Counted from the stretch's first letter, positions 23,513 through 33,739 are shown. The stretch is 64,000 nt of DNA from Paenibacillus_G elgii_A (GCA_042219835.1 JBHJMN010000010.1:62001-126000); one strand, 5' to 3'. Numbers and translations are program-made. The notes: a model not told the origin generated them from the sequence alone.

Positions 23513-23559
23513 AAAAAAGCCGCATCACCCTTGCTGGCAAGGGGTGCAGCTTCGTTTTT
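23513..23559. terminator. Bidirectional terminator between membrane-protein gene and queF
   Basis: A long hairpin centred on CCTTGC-TG-GCAAGG with AAAAAGC on one side and GCTTCGTTTTT on the other. It can stop both converging transcripts. Confidence 0.75.
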
Positions 23560-23594
23560 GCTGTTAGATGATGCCGGGTTTTTAGGCAGTCGGT

Positions 23595-24089
23595 TTAGCG
23601 ATTGTCGACCTTCTCCGGATATAGATCATGATTCAGCAGCCGATGCTCGGCCATCTGTTCGTATTTGGTCCCCGGACGTCCGTAGTTGCAGTAGGGATCG
23701 ATGGAAATGCCTCCGCGCGGGGTAAATTTCCCCCACACTTCAATGTACTTGGGGTCCATTAACTTTATCAAATCGTTCATGATGATGTTCATGCAATCCT
23801 CGTGGAAATCGCCATGATTGCGGAAACTGAACAAATACAGCTTAAGCGACTTGCTCTCGACCATTTTGAGGTCCGGGATGTAGCTGATATAAATCGTCGC
23901 GAAGTCCGGCTGGCCGGTAATCGGGCACAGGCTGGTAAATTCCGGGCAATTGAATTTGACAAAATAATCGCGGTACGGATGCTTGTTATCGAACGATTCG
24001 AGCATCTCCGGCGCATAGTTCATCGGATATTTGGTTTGCTGATTGCCGAGCAGCGTTAAGTCGAGCTCGCCTTCTTTTCTTCCTGCCAT
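23595..24089 (-). CDS. queF: NADPH-dependent preQ0 reductase QueF
   Basis: 164 residues, the length of the unimodular B. subtilis-type enzyme. Catalytic Cys55 lies in FTSLCPITGQPDF with Asp62 following, and the QueF motif ESKSLKLYLFSFRNHGDFHED covers the NADPH-binding Glu/Ser/Lys region. It reduces 7-cyano-7-deazaguanine to preQ1 for queuosine in tRNA. The queCDE genes are not nearby, so it is an orphan. Upstream a promoter-like TATAAT (about 24127) is seen, but no preQ1 riboswitch pattern. Confidence 0.97.
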   Translation of the reverse strand: MAGRKEGELDLTLLGNQQTKYPMNYAPEMLESFDNKHPYRDYFVKFNCPEFTSLCPITGQPDFATIYISYIPDLKMVESKSLKLYLFSFRNHGDFHEDCMNIIMNDLIKLMDPKYIEVWGKFTPRGGISIDPYCNYGRPGTKYEQMAEHRLLNHDLYPEKVDNR

Positions 24090-24224
24090 GATGTGCTTGG
24101 CTCCTTTCTTTTCCTAACCATTATTATAGCCGATCCAAGGGCAAAAGGTAAAATTTTGTAAGAAAAAGGAAGTATAATCACCGTTTTCGCAAGATAGAAA
24201 TTACGACAAAAATTGCAAAACCTC

Positions 24225-24315
24225 TTGAAGGTTTCGGCATAAGATGGTAATATAACAACGAATGATGAGCGGAAGAACCGCCTTATCCATGCTTTAGTGG
24301 GTAGGGCGGTTTTTG
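24225..24315 (+). ncRNA. Candidate short transcript or attenuator before the SLH gene
   Basis: -35 TTGAAG (24225-24230), 17 bases, -10 TAATAT (24248-24253), then about 20 bases later a hairpin AACCGCC (24276-24282) with GGCGGTT (24305-24311) and TTTTTG. The predicted RNA is only about 55 bases and ends 113 bases before the SLH lipoprotein start. It could be a small RNA or a leader that controls read-through. Confidence 0.4.
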
Positions 24316-24427
24316 TGTTTTCGCGGAAGAAAAATCTGTAAACAAAGTACAGTCATGGTACAATAGACCTAGTCCTTTTGGATCTGGAAATACATAACTT
24401 TGAATTCACTTGAAAGGAAGATTTTTG

Positions 24428-25570
24428 ATGAAGCGAGTTATCCCTTTAGTCGTATCCATGATGTTAATGAGTGCCTGCAGCCCCAATGGCAATATGCTGG
24501 TTGCCGCAGAGCAGCCGAAAGCGGCTGCGGAGCCAAAAGCAGGTGTGTCTTTAAGCGATATTTCCGGGCATTGGGCGGAATCCGATATTAAGGCTATCGT
24601 GGCAGCAGGGTACGTCGACGGTTATCCCGACGGATCGTTCAAACCGAACCACACCATAACGAGAGCGGAATTTATCACCATGGTGGCAAAAGCAGCCGGT
24701 TTGAAGCCGGTACCGGGCAGCGATAACAAGGAGTGGTATGCTCCTTACGTCTTAGCGCTTGTGCAAGCAGGAATCCACCAATACAAGGAATTTTCTTCCG
24801 GTGACTGGAATACCCCGATTACCCGGTTGGAAATGGCCCGCCTCGCCGTCCGGGCAGCGGACAAATCGCTGCAATCGCCTGAGGATAGTACCGATGCGAA
24901 GAAGTTTATGTTTTTGGCCACGCAGAAGGGTTTGATTACGGGGCTGGCTGGCGGTGAGCTTGGTAAGGAAGAATCGGCCACGAGGGCGCAGTCGGTGAAG
25001 ATTATTCAGCGGATTTTGGACGTGAGTCAAGGCAAGACGCTCGAAGTGGATAAGCGTGCGGCGAGCTATGCCGAAGTGGAGTTGACGGGGAGTAATGTTC
25101 AAACGATGTGGGGGAGCCGTGTGGTTGAGCTGCCGTATAAGATGCCGTTGCAGAATACGAAAGCAACGGTGAAAGTGCATCAGATTTTGATTTTGGATTT
25201 AAAGGAAAAGGATGGGGCCTTTAGGTCGATGTTCGATGGTGAAATGAAGAAAGTGAATGATAAACCAATTGGCGATGAATATTTGGTTGCACTTAAAGTA
25301 GACCTCAAGAATGAAACGGGAAGTCCCCTTGTATACGCAATGTTTGGTCAATTATCACCGTCTTTGGGAACGATGATTAACATTTATACTATGGGGAATA
25401 AAAAATTTATTCTTCCACGAATTGGTTCAAAAAATGATTATTCGGAGGGGTGGTACCTTTTCTCAATTTCAAAAGAAATCGTAATTAGTGCTCAAAAAGA
25501 ATATGGATTCATTAATCTTTTAATCAGCGAAAATAATGGTGCGGAAATTAACCTTGGCAAAGTGAAGTAG
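24428..25570 (+). CDS. SLH-domain lipoprotein
   Basis: 380 residues from ATG 24428, 7 bases after AAGGAAG. The signal peptide ends in a lipobox (LMSAC, Cys near 16). Three SLH-like repeats follow: LSDISGHWAESDIKAIVAAG...GYPDGSFKPNHTITRAEFI (about 40-95), a degenerate second (EWYAPYVLALVQAG) and third. These normally bind pyruvylated cell-wall polysaccharide. The C-terminal half (about 215-380) is unassigned. It is 20 bases upstream of the giant protein gene, suggesting they are made together and may interact at the cell surface. Confidence 0.85.
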   Translation: MKRVIPLVVSMMLMSACSPNGNMLVAAEQPKAAAEPKAGVSLSDISGHWAESDIKAIVAAGYVDGYPDGSFKPNHTITRAEFITMVAKAAGLKPVPGSDNKEWYAPYVLALVQAGIHQYKEFSSGDWNTPITRLEMARLAVRAADKSLQSPEDSTDAKKFMFLATQKGLITGLAGGELGKEESATRAQSVKIIQRILDVSQGKTLEVDKRAASYAEVELTGSNVQTMWGSRVVELPYKMPLQNTKATVKVHQILILDLKEKDGAFRSMFDGEMKKVNDKPIGDEYLVALKVDLKNETGSPLVYAMFGQLSPSLGTMINIYTMGNKKFILPRIGSKNDYSEGWYLFSISKEIVISAQKEYGFINLLISENNGAEINLGKVK

Positions 25571-25590
25571 CGGAAAAAAGGAGGCTGCTA

Positions 25591-28500
25591 ATGTTCCGAA
25601 AAAAATGGACTAAAATTATTATAGCAGCCATGATTTTCGTTCTAGGCTTCTCAGTATTGATAGTTTTAAGACCTGAGTATATTATGGCTGCGGTCAACTT
25701 CAAAACATTTGAGTCGACTCCAACCTTAACCAACTATTCGGTACTTCTTAATTCGGGGACACAAGTTATTGATCACGTTAATGTATACTTAACGGATGCC
25801 AATGGTACGGAAAAAAAAGTAGATGCAACAGCCTATGAAGTAACCAATTATCAACTCATATTCAAAAATCTATCGAACGGCGTCCCTGTAAAATTGTATG
25901 GAAAACAATATACAAATCCCGGACATATTATCTGGCGAGATCCCAGTGGTAAGTATTGGGACACAGAAGGGGAAAGGACAAGACATTATCAATTTCCGGG
26001 GGGTTGTAATGGCTCACCAGACGCAACTCCATCCCCTTGTCCTGGACTTTTCCCAAGTGATGCGATGCTTTATCCTTCAGGTGAATATATTCTATTCAAC
26101 GAGCCTGATTTAAGAAAGTGGGACGGTTCAGCAGTAACAACAGCCTATGAAGTCACACCTCCGAACAAATTTTATTTTGAGGAAAATCTTCAAGGTAGTC
26201 CTTTAAGCATGGACAGAATAGATCCTAAAAGCGTAACGATAACAAACGCTGATAGCGTGGCCAGAGGGGAGAAAATAGAAGGGTTTGGAAGAAAAGTAGA
26301 TGGCTTCGGATTCCTACAAGTCTCAAAGCCTTTTACATCATCATATAATGAATTGGATACCGACTACATCCTTTGGCCGGATGTTGAAGATCCAGATTAC
26401 ATCAAACCCCACCAACAAGGTCGAAATTATGTTATGGATGCGGACACCTTCTGGAATGCAACGACCTACAAATTCGAAGGCCGCGTTGAAGTGTTCTACA
26501 AAGCGCCGACCTTTCCCGACCTGATCCCTATCGAACTCAAATCGAACGGGCCGGTCAAAATCGGCGAGCCGACGATGTTCACCTATACGTTCCGTAACGT
26601 CGGAGAGCCGATCAAGAACAAAACCTTCTCGATCCTGATCCAAAACCGCTCCAATGGCAAAACGATTCACAAGGCATCGTTTACAAACGCCGAGCAGAAC
26701 GTGGATATTACGGGCACGTTTCAGTATACGGTGATGGACCCCGGGAAGCTATTGACCGGATTTTATGTCGATTCGGACAATACAATAGATGAAGGTACGA
26801 CAGGCGGGGAAGACAACAACTATAAGCCGTTTGATTTTCCGGTCGATATCGGCATCGATGGCGATTTTCGAATTAGGCCTGGACCGATGATCAAAATCCG
26901 GGACAATTTCGAGCTGGAGCCTGTTGATTTTAAAATTCCGAAAGGCTGTACCTATTTCGGTCATCAATATCGGTTCAACTATAATGGCCAGACATGGTCG
27001 ACGAATCGGGTGAAAGGGCAATCGCAGAACAGCGCATTCCCCTACCCGAACGGGAGACCGTTTTATTTTGGAGAAGGCAGCAACTACATAAGTCTGAAAA
27101 TTCAAACTTCTTGTGGCGAAACGGACTGGATTAAGGAAAAACCGTTAACGGTTCTCCCCGATCCGAACAATAAACCGCCCTATTTTCAGGCAGGCTGGTT
27201 TTACGATCAGGATCGGAACGGAATCTATCCGCCGGAATACTTTTTGGTAGGCGACATGGTGAATGTCCGTGTTATTCATAATCAGTATACAGACCCGAAA
27301 TCGCCTTCGGACCCGGACAATGATCCGATCCAATGGAAATGGGACTTCGATTCAGGTATACACCCTTGGGTTCAAAAGATAGCGAAGCAGCTGCACGAAG
27401 ATTGGGGCAAGACGCTTGACGCGGAAGGCTATTACCATATCAAAGCGGATACGCCGGGAACCTTCTCCGTGAAAGTTACGGCGGATGACGGGCGCGGCGG
27501 GACGCGGACGGAAAACGTTTCCTTGACTGTGATGGAGCCAAACCCCATTGCGGTCTGCACAGCGCCCAAGGAGATTAAAGAAAATCGTCCCGTTCCTCCC
27601 GGAGCGATCCACGCAGATAAGAGCTGGAGTCCAGCAAGGAAGTCTATCGACCACTCAAAGGACTTATGGGTTAACAAGCTCGATAAGTACTATAACGGCA
27701 CCCTGCAGGATGTTACAGCGACTGTTTCGCTCGCTAAAGTCGTAGATTACTCTGGCTTGGAATCGACCAGCCCCGGTACCTGCGACATTACCGTGCATCC
27801 GGACTTGCCTCCCGTCGGCAAAATCGTCGTACCGCCGCTCGGTATCCGGAATCAGCCGGTCACCATCCGGAACCAATCGTACTCGCCGGACGGCGATCAG
27901 ATCGTCTCCGTCAAATGGCGGTTTAAGTACGACGCGGCAAACAACGGTTTTCAGGACGATCCTTGGCTGGATGTTCTTGGGACAGACGGCAGAGTCGTAT
28001 CCCTCGATAACAACACGCTTGTATTTAAGGCCAACATGATCGGTAAGTATCTGTTCGATGTCCAAGTGACCGAGGACTACGGGAAAAGCGCCATGGCATC
28101 CGATACGCAGCCGGAAGCGCCGCGAACGCTGGATATCGTCAATAATGCGCCGCACGTTTCCTTCGCCATTGAAGGGCAGAACGATCAGCCGGGCATGAAC
28201 CCGCCAATTATGTTTAACGCCAATTCGATCGTAAATTCGTGGGCTCTGTTCGATACGAACACGAATAACCGGCTCAACAACTATGTTTATCAGTGGGCGG
28301 CCCAAGGCAACGCTGTCCTGCGGGCTGGCTTGGGAAGAGAAATGGAACGGCAGGAAAGCATCATCAAGCGAGATAATCCAATGCAGGGACCCACCAACGT
28401 CTTCGGAACGTTCCTATGGCCGGATCTTGGGTTCGGAGCGAATTTTATCAGCTCGTACAAGGGGACCGTATACAAGTGGGTGAACGGCAGTTCCTCACTC

Positions 28501-31500
28501 ACCAGTACGCCTATCTTAGTCCCTTCCAGCCTGTGGGATCCGGATAAGAGGACATATACAACTGGGTATGCTCCGGCGAAATTCAATTCGCTCGTCCGCA
28601 CGAACAAAACGTATCTATATTTTGACGAGGGTTCCAAGCTGTATGCCTTGAATAAAAAGAAGCTGCCGCAGTACAGCAGAAAATGGAACAACGCATCTAA
28701 CAACTTGACGCACGTTTGGGACCGGGACCCGTATGATTTTATCCTTACGCCAGACACGTATAGCGTTTCCGTCCCGTTCCGTGACTCGAAGAACGGCCTA
28801 ACCTATACCAAAGAAGTTTACTTACCAAGCGAGTACCAAGGTTCTGTAAAGTATGAGGTTGCAGGCGGAATAATCTACAAAGTTTCCAACTACATGATGT
28901 ACGATTACTTCACCAATTGCGAAGGCCAAACGACGTGCGGCGTCGGCAAGAGGAATAACTCCTTTGTGATCGAGGCATACGACGCCTATACCGGTAAGCT
29001 GATTTCAAGCAATAAGGACGATCCGGTCAAGACCGGCTGGGAAGAGCTCGGGATATCGGTTGATGAAAAGGAGTATGTAGGGCGGAAAACATTCTCGCTG
29101 TTAACCAAAGGCGAAAGCCTGGTTATTGTATACCAAAGAGACCCTAATCGGCCCCGTGAAATTGGATTCATCGAGATGAATCCGCAGCTTCAGGAAGTCA
29201 GAAGAGGCGGACAATCGTTCCCGGACAGCACGATTAAATATCAAAGAAAATATTATAATACGATGGAGGGGCGCGCGGTTCCGGAGCAGTATGTCGAAGA
29301 TTACCAATGTAGATACAGCGATCTAAGCGGGTTATGGAAAGGGCCTGACGGGGAGTTTTACACCTACATCAAGCGTTCCTGCGACCGGGACGACAGGTAC
29401 ATTAAAATCGACAGAAGGTACAACGAAGATGCCCCGATCGGCGTTTATCTGCTGCGGATTAATAACGACTTGAGCATGGGGTGGACCGCCAGATTGGCGG
29501 GTATGGATTGGTGGTACCCTTCCAGCATGATGCTGGGTGGGGATATGCAATACAACAATTTTACGGCGCTGGTCGTGAATCCATACAACCGGACCTTGTT
29601 GACCCGGAGCCATACCAATAAGGATCTTATGAACGGCAATGGCGAGCATCATGAATATGGACAATACGTCAATATGGACACCGGCGCGGTATCGGAAGGA
29701 CCTTATCCGTCCAACCATCCATACACCGTTGGCGTAACTCCTGGTGGCGGATTCGATGGGATGGGAGGCTGCTCCTGGTCAACGGATGGAAAATGCAGCA
29801 GCTTCAATGTGCATATGAACGAATTATTGATCGAATCGCCAGGAGAGCAAGAACGGGGAGATCATTACCTATCCGGATTTTATGTAGGGGACGGCCTGTT
29901 TTTAGGCATGTACAATACGGTGAAAAGACAATCCGGAAATGACTATTACTTCACGCAAACGGATATGTACATGTATCTCGAAAGCGGTCCTTTAGATCAA
30001 GATCCGGAGCTGCGGAAAGGGTTTGTTCTCGGCCAGTTCGTTTCTCCGGACCGCTATCGCGACACGGACATTACGTTCCGAATGAAGATGACAAGCCCGA
30101 ACGAGGATACAAGCCTAAGCGGCTTTTCGTTCCGGATGCTCGACCCGACGAACCGGTACAGTCTGGAAACGGACGGCTCCACGCTCTATCTAAGCCGTTA
30201 CGTCGGCGGCAGCCGAAACGTGCTGCGCAGCCAGGCGTGGCCGTTCGATAACACGGACAATTTGTTCAAGATCAGCCTGTCGGGCGATACGATTCAAGTA
30301 TTCATGAACGGTGTTCCGGTCTTTGAAGTACAGGATACCACGTTCACCGATGGAAAAATGGGGCCGTTCACCGACAAATCGTTTGTCACGTTCACGGGCA
30401 TTTCCGTCAAGCAGAACCAGGACAGCCGGGATTGGATGTCCGACTACGCGATTTGGGAAAATGGATCGGCATCGGCCAACGTCCGGTATAAAAATATTTT
30501 GTTCGAAGATCCGGAAAACGATCCGATGGGCGGCAACTTCCGCTGGGGAGTAACGCACACGCCGAAGTTCCTGAATAATCAGGGGCTGTCGGCGCTGAAC
30601 GGGAAGACGTTCGATTCTCCGCAGCAAACCTTTGACGCGGTCGGCGTCTATATGCTCACGCTGCGGGCGCAGGACGATCCGAACCGGAACTATTTGTGGG
30701 CGAGCATGGTATTCGATCAGTACCGCAAATGGTCCAATACGTTCCAGAAAAAATTGACGGTTCACCGCAGGCCGATCGCGCAATTCACGCTCTCGGAGAA
30801 CGGGGACGGTACGGTCGCCTGGAACGATACGTCCTACGATCCGGACCGTTTCGATCCGAACCGGGCGGCATGGGACCCGGCACGCTGCAGCACGCCCGAT
30901 GTGACGGGCTACGATTATTGCAGCATGCGCGGGATCGTCTCCCGGGAGTACGGCTATGTAGATCCCGACGGTAATTTTGTCGCGGAGAAGCTGACGAGAC
31001 CGAAAAAGCCGGGACTTTATACCGTGTATTTGCAGGTCATCGATGAGTACGGGGCGAGGTCTTACCCCGCCAACGCTTCGATCCAGCTCAAAGGCAACGT
31101 CCCTGAAATTCCAAAACCGACGATCCAGCTAACGTATCCAACCGGAACGCGGGATAATCCGACACTGGAACACGGAACGAGACCGACGATCCATTGGAGG
31201 CAGGATGACCCGGCGGGCCATACGTTTACGGGGTACGAGGTTCAAATCATGGATTCGCGCGGAAGTCTCGTCATCAGCAGCGGGGAAACAAACCAGAATG
31301 CGTCGCCCCATAGCACGGCTTCGTGGCAGATAACGACGGATTTGATCCGCGGTGAGCTGTATCAAGTACGGGTGCGCGCGCAAAATCCGTACTATTGGAC
31401 GGAATGGTCCAATATCGGGTGGATGGTCATCAATTCGGCGCCAAGGGTTGTCATTACGAATCCGAACGAACCCGACGCCTATAATCCGACGCTTATTCTG

Positions 31501-32805
31501 GATAACAAGCGACCGTCGATTACTTGGGTTCAATCGGACAGCCAGAAGAACTACTATGCGAAAATGTACATCGAAATTTTGAACGAGACCGGCGGCATGG
31601 TCTACAATACCGGATGGAATGCGTATCAGAACACCGCGGCAACAACGAACAGCTTCCAGGTGCCGACAGACCTGCCGACAGGCGTTCCTTTGCAAGCGCG
31701 GATGAAGGTCACCGACGACGATCCAAACCTATGGTCCGCATGGAGCAACACCGTCTGGTTCTACATCAACATGACGCCGACCGTGACGATGAACGTTCCT
31801 TCCGGAACGCAAGCGAATCCGACGCCGATGAGCCCGACGCCGACCGTTTCGTTTACGCAAAGCGACCCAGACCCGAATACGACGTTCACAAAATATCAGG
31901 TCCAATTCATCAATGAAGCGGGAAATACCGTGCTCTATGATACGGGAGAACAAGGGCAGCACCTTCAAGGGCAGGTGTCCGTACAAAGCGTCTCCGTTCC
32001 TAAGGACCATCCGCTGCCTGCAGGAGCGAAAGTTCAGGTTCGGGCGCGTGCTTTTGACGGATTCGTATGGTCGGCATGGTCTGCTCCGACTTGGCTGCTA
32101 ACCAACCGTCCTCCGACGGGAAATATTACGTTTGTCACGCCGATTTACGAGCATGACACGCCCGTATTCACCGTATCTGTCTCCGATCCGGATGGCGATG
32201 CGATCGACGTCATGGTGGAAAGCAGCTTGAACGGCGGCGCGTTCGGAATCATTCAGCAATGGAGCGGCGTTCCGTCCGGCCAAAGCAAGGCGTTCACCTA
32301 CGGGCCGCTGCCTCAAGGAAATTACACCTTGCGGCTATCCCTCAGCGACGGCAAGGGCGGAACGTTTAACCAGATCTATTCGTTCGTCGTACTGCCTTTG
32401 TCGATCAAGGGCTATGTCACGCATACGCCGGAGTGGGAAAGCTACCGGCTGCTGTGGAACGAGAAGCACCCGGGCGCGCCTCGGGAAGCCGACGTCTTTT
32501 GGGCCGGGGAAGCGTTCGAGCTATCGGCGACGGTGACCGATACCGGCACCAGCGCAACCAAGCCTCAGTCGGTCGATGCGACTCTTCTGGAAACCGGAGA
32601 ACAGGTCAAGCTTGACTCTTCCGACCGCATTCGATTCAGCGGGCAGCTGGTCAATCCGGATCATGCCCAATCGCTGCGCAGCGGCCAAACCTACACGTTC
32701 CGTTTCCGCGTGCATTGGAGCAACGGATTGGTTCAGACCGACGATGTGCCGGTCAAAATTCAAGGCAGTATGTACGATGTGATCGTCAATCAGATCCGGC
32801 ATTAA
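25591..32805 (+). CDS. Giant secreted multidomain surface protein (PKD/Ig-like and FN3-like repeats)
   Basis: 2,404 residues. N-terminal signal-like helix (KIIIAAMIFVLGFSVLIVL). About 305-430: CARDB-like region (FTYTFRNVGEPIKNKTFSI). About 530-650 and 780-870: PKD-like domains (DPDNDPIQWKWDFD; GRGGTRTENVSLTV). About 950-1480: aromatic-rich region of unknown fold. About 1485-1610: lectin/LamG-like sandwich (TDITFRMKMTSPNEDTSLSG). About 1843-2173: three repeats of about 110 residues, each ending in a WSAWSN-like motif. About 2174-2275: another Ig-like unit. No sortase motif, SLH repeat or catalytic motif is seen. Role unknown; adhesion or polymer binding is plausible. Confidence 0.8.
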   Translation: MFRKKWTKIIIAAMIFVLGFSVLIVLRPEYIMAAVNFKTFESTPTLTNYSVLLNSGTQVIDHVNVYLTDANGTEKKVDATAYEVTNYQLIFKNLSNGVPVKLYGKQYTNPGHIIWRDPSGKYWDTEGERTRHYQFPGGCNGSPDATPSPCPGLFPSDAMLYPSGEYILFNEPDLRKWDGSAVTTAYEVTPPNKFYFEENLQGSPLSMDRIDPKSVTITNADSVARGEKIEGFGRKVDGFGFLQVSKPFTSSYNELDTDYILWPDVEDPDYIKPHQQGRNYVMDADTFWNATTYKFEGRVEVFYKAPTFPDLIPIELKSNGPVKIGEPTMFTYTFRNVGEPIKNKTFSILIQNRSNGKTIHKASFTNAEQNVDITGTFQYTVMDPGKLLTGFYVDSDNTIDEGTTGGEDNNYKPFDFPVDIGIDGDFRIRPGPMIKIRDNFELEPVDFKIPKGCTYFGHQYRFNYNGQTWSTNRVKGQSQNSAFPYPNGRPFYFGEGSNYISLKIQTSCGETDWIKEKPLTVLPDPNNKPPYFQAGWFYDQDRNGIYPPEYFLVGDMVNVRVIHNQYTDPKSPSDPDNDPIQWKWDFDSGIHPWVQKIAKQLHEDWGKTLDAEGYYHIKADTPGTFSVKVTADDGRGGTRTENVSLTVMEPNPIAVCTAPKEIKENRPVPPGAIHADKSWSPARKSIDHSKDLWVNKLDKYYNGTLQDVTATVSLAKVVDYSGLESTSPGTCDITVHPDLPPVGKIVVPPLGIRNQPVTIRNQSYSPDGDQIVSVKWRFKYDAANNGFQDDPWLDVLGTDGRVVSLDNNTLVFKANMIGKYLFDVQVTEDYGKSAMASDTQPEAPRTLDIVNNAPHVSFAIEGQNDQPGMNPPIMFNANSIVNSWALFDTNTNNRLNNYVYQWAAQGNAVLRAGLGREMERQESIIKRDNPMQGPTNVFGTFLWPDLGFGANFISSYKGTVYKWVNGSSSLTSTPILVPSSLWDPDKRTYTTGYAPAKFNSLVRTNKTYLYFDEGSKLYALNKKKLPQYSRKWNNASNNLTHVWDRDPYDFILTPDTYSVSVPFRDSKNGLTYTKEVYLPSEYQGSVKYEVAGGIIYKVSNYMMYDYFTNCEGQTTCGVGKRNNSFVIEAYDAYTGKLISSNKDDPVKTGWEELGISVDEKEYVGRKTFSLLTKGESLVIVYQRDPNRPREIGFIEMNPQLQEVRRGGQSFPDSTIKYQRKYYNTMEGRAVPEQYVEDYQCRYSDLSGLWKGPDGEFYTYIKRSCDRDDRYIKIDRRYNEDAPIGVYLLRINNDLSMGWTARLAGMDWWYPSSMMLGGDMQYNNFTALVVNPYNRTLLTRSHTNKDLMNGNGEHHEYGQYVNMDTGAVSEGPYPSNHPYTVGVTPGGGFDGMGGCSWSTDGKCSSFNVHMNELLIESPGEQERGDHYLSGFYVGDGLFLGMYNTVKRQSGNDYYFTQTDMYMYLESGPLDQDPELRKGFVLGQFVSPDRYRDTDITFRMKMTSPNEDTSLSGFSFRMLDPTNRYSLETDGSTLYLSRYVGGSRNVLRSQAWPFDNTDNLFKISLSGDTIQVFMNGVPVFEVQDTTFTDGKMGPFTDKSFVTFTGISVKQNQDSRDWMSDYAIWENGSASANVRYKNILFEDPENDPMGGNFRWGVTHTPKFLNNQGLSALNGKTFDSPQQTFDAVGVYMLTLRAQDDPNRNYLWASMVFDQYRKWSNTFQKKLTVHRRPIAQFTLSENGDGTVAWNDTSYDPDRFDPNRAAWDPARCSTPDVTGYDYCSMRGIVSREYGYVDPDGNFVAEKLTRPKKPGLYTVYLQVIDEYGARSYPANASIQLKGNVPEIPKPTIQLTYPTGTRDNPTLEHGTRPTIHWRQDDPAGHTFTGYEVQIMDSRGSLVISSGETNQNASPHSTASWQITTDLIRGELYQVRVRAQNPYYWTEWSNIGWMVINSAPRVVITNPNEPDAYNPTLILDNKRPSITWVQSDSQKNYYAKMYIEILNETGGMVYNTGWNAYQNTAATTNSFQVPTDLPTGVPLQARMKVTDDDPNLWSAWSNTVWFYINMTPTVTMNVPSGTQANPTPMSPTPTVSFTQSDPDPNTTFTKYQVQFINEAGNTVLYDTGEQGQHLQGQVSVQSVSVPKDHPLPAGAKVQVRARAFDGFVWSAWSAPTWLLTNRPPTGNITFVTPIYEHDTPVFTVSVSDPDGDAIDVMVESSLNGGAFGIIQQWSGVPSGQSKAFTYGPLPQGNYTLRLSLSDGKGGTFNQIYSFVVLPLSIKGYVTHTPEWESYRLLWNEKHPGAPREADVFWAGEAFELSATVTDTGTSATKPQSVDATLLETGEQVKLDSSDRIRFSGQLVNPDHAQSLRSGQTYTFRFRVHWSNGLVQTDDVPVKIQGSMYDVIVNQIRH

Positions 32806-32938
32806 TAGCGCGAAAAACTCTTCCACTTGTCTCTGAAAATAAGCGTCAGCGCGAGAATAGCTGTACATTTTACCGCCCGGTTTGACGATATGAATCTAAA
32901 CATTTACAATTTAAGGTAGGTATGTCAACCAGTCTGCT

Positions 32939-32969
32939 GGAGGCCCCCGATAGGGGGTCTTTCCTATTC
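32939..32969 (+). terminator. Weak terminator-like hairpin before the nitroreductase gene
   Basis: GGCCCCC-GATA-GGGGGTC-TTTCC. A short G/C stem followed by a poor T run. The interval 32806-33002 holds no gene. Confidence 0.35.
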
Positions 32970-33002
32970 GCATTCCATTCCATTCGGAGGTGCAACCACT
33001 TC

Positions 33003-33737
33003 ATGAACGCAGTAATTGATCTGCTCCAAAGCCACCGCTCCATCCGCAAATTCAAGGACGTTCCGCTGCAGCCGGAGCACATCGACGCCATTGTCGCTTC
33101 CGCTCAAATGGCCTCGACTTCAAGCAACGTCCAAGCCTACAGCATCATAGCCGTGACCGACCCGGAGAAAAAGCAGGAGCTGGCCCGGCTCGCCGGAAAT
33201 CAGGCCTATGTCGAGCATTCCGGTCTCTTCCTTGTATTCTGCGCAGATCTGTACCGGCTCCGCGAAGCAACCGAGCTGAACGGCGAAACGTTTCATCAAA
33301 ATACGGAAAGCTTCATCGTCGCCACCGTCGATGCGACGCTTGCCGCACAAAATGCCGCTGTGGCCGCCGAATCGTTAGGATTCGGGATCGTGTACATTGG
33401 CGGAATCCGCAATGCGCCAGAGGACGTAAGCCGGCTGCTCCAGCTGCCCGAGCTCGTCTATCCGGTGTTCGGCATGTGTGTCGGTGTGCCCGATCAAGAG
33501 CCTTCGTCCCGGCCGCGGCTGCCACAGCAGGCCGTCCTGCACTATAACGGCTATCAAGCGGACGGTGTGCGGCAGCAGATCGAAGCGTACGATGAAACGA
33601 TGCAAGAGTATTACCGGGAGAGAGTCGGAGGCAAAACGGTGACCACGTGGTCCAAAGGGATATCGGACAAATTCCGGCAGCCGGTGCGCACGCATATGCG
33701 CAGCTTCTTGGAAGCCCGGGGCTTTAAGCTGGAATAG
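33003..33737 (+). CDS. NfsA/FRP-type NADPH-dependent nitro/flavin reductase
   Basis: 244 residues from ATG 33003, preceded by CGGAGGTG. Nitroreductase fold with FMN-binding SHRSIRKFKD near 11-20, MASTSSNVQAYSI near 36-48, and GIVYIGGIRN near 130 typical of the NfsA group. The C-terminal extension (YYRERVGGKTVTTWSKGISDKF) covers the NADPH-binding loop of the family. It reduces nitroaromatics, quinones or flavins, with two-electron chemistry. Its stop is three bases from the convergent AlkD-like gene. Confidence 0.92.
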   Translation: MNAVIDLLQSHRSIRKFKDVPLQPEHIDAIVASAQMASTSSNVQAYSIIAVTDPEKKQELARLAGNQAYVEHSGLFLVFCADLYRLREATELNGETFHQNTESFIVATVDATLAAQNAAVAAESLGFGIVYIGGIRNAPEDVSRLLQLPELVYPVFGMCVGVPDQEPSSRPRLPQQAVLHYNGYQADGVRQQIEAYDETMQEYYRERVGGKTVTTWSKGISDKFRQPVRTHMRSFLEARGFKLE

Positions 33738-33739
33738 CA

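Noticed and set aside
24090..24190. preQ1 riboswitch before queF
   Set aside because: No match to the AGAGGUUCUAGC-type hairpin with A-rich tail; only a promoter-like TATAAT and ribosome site are seen.
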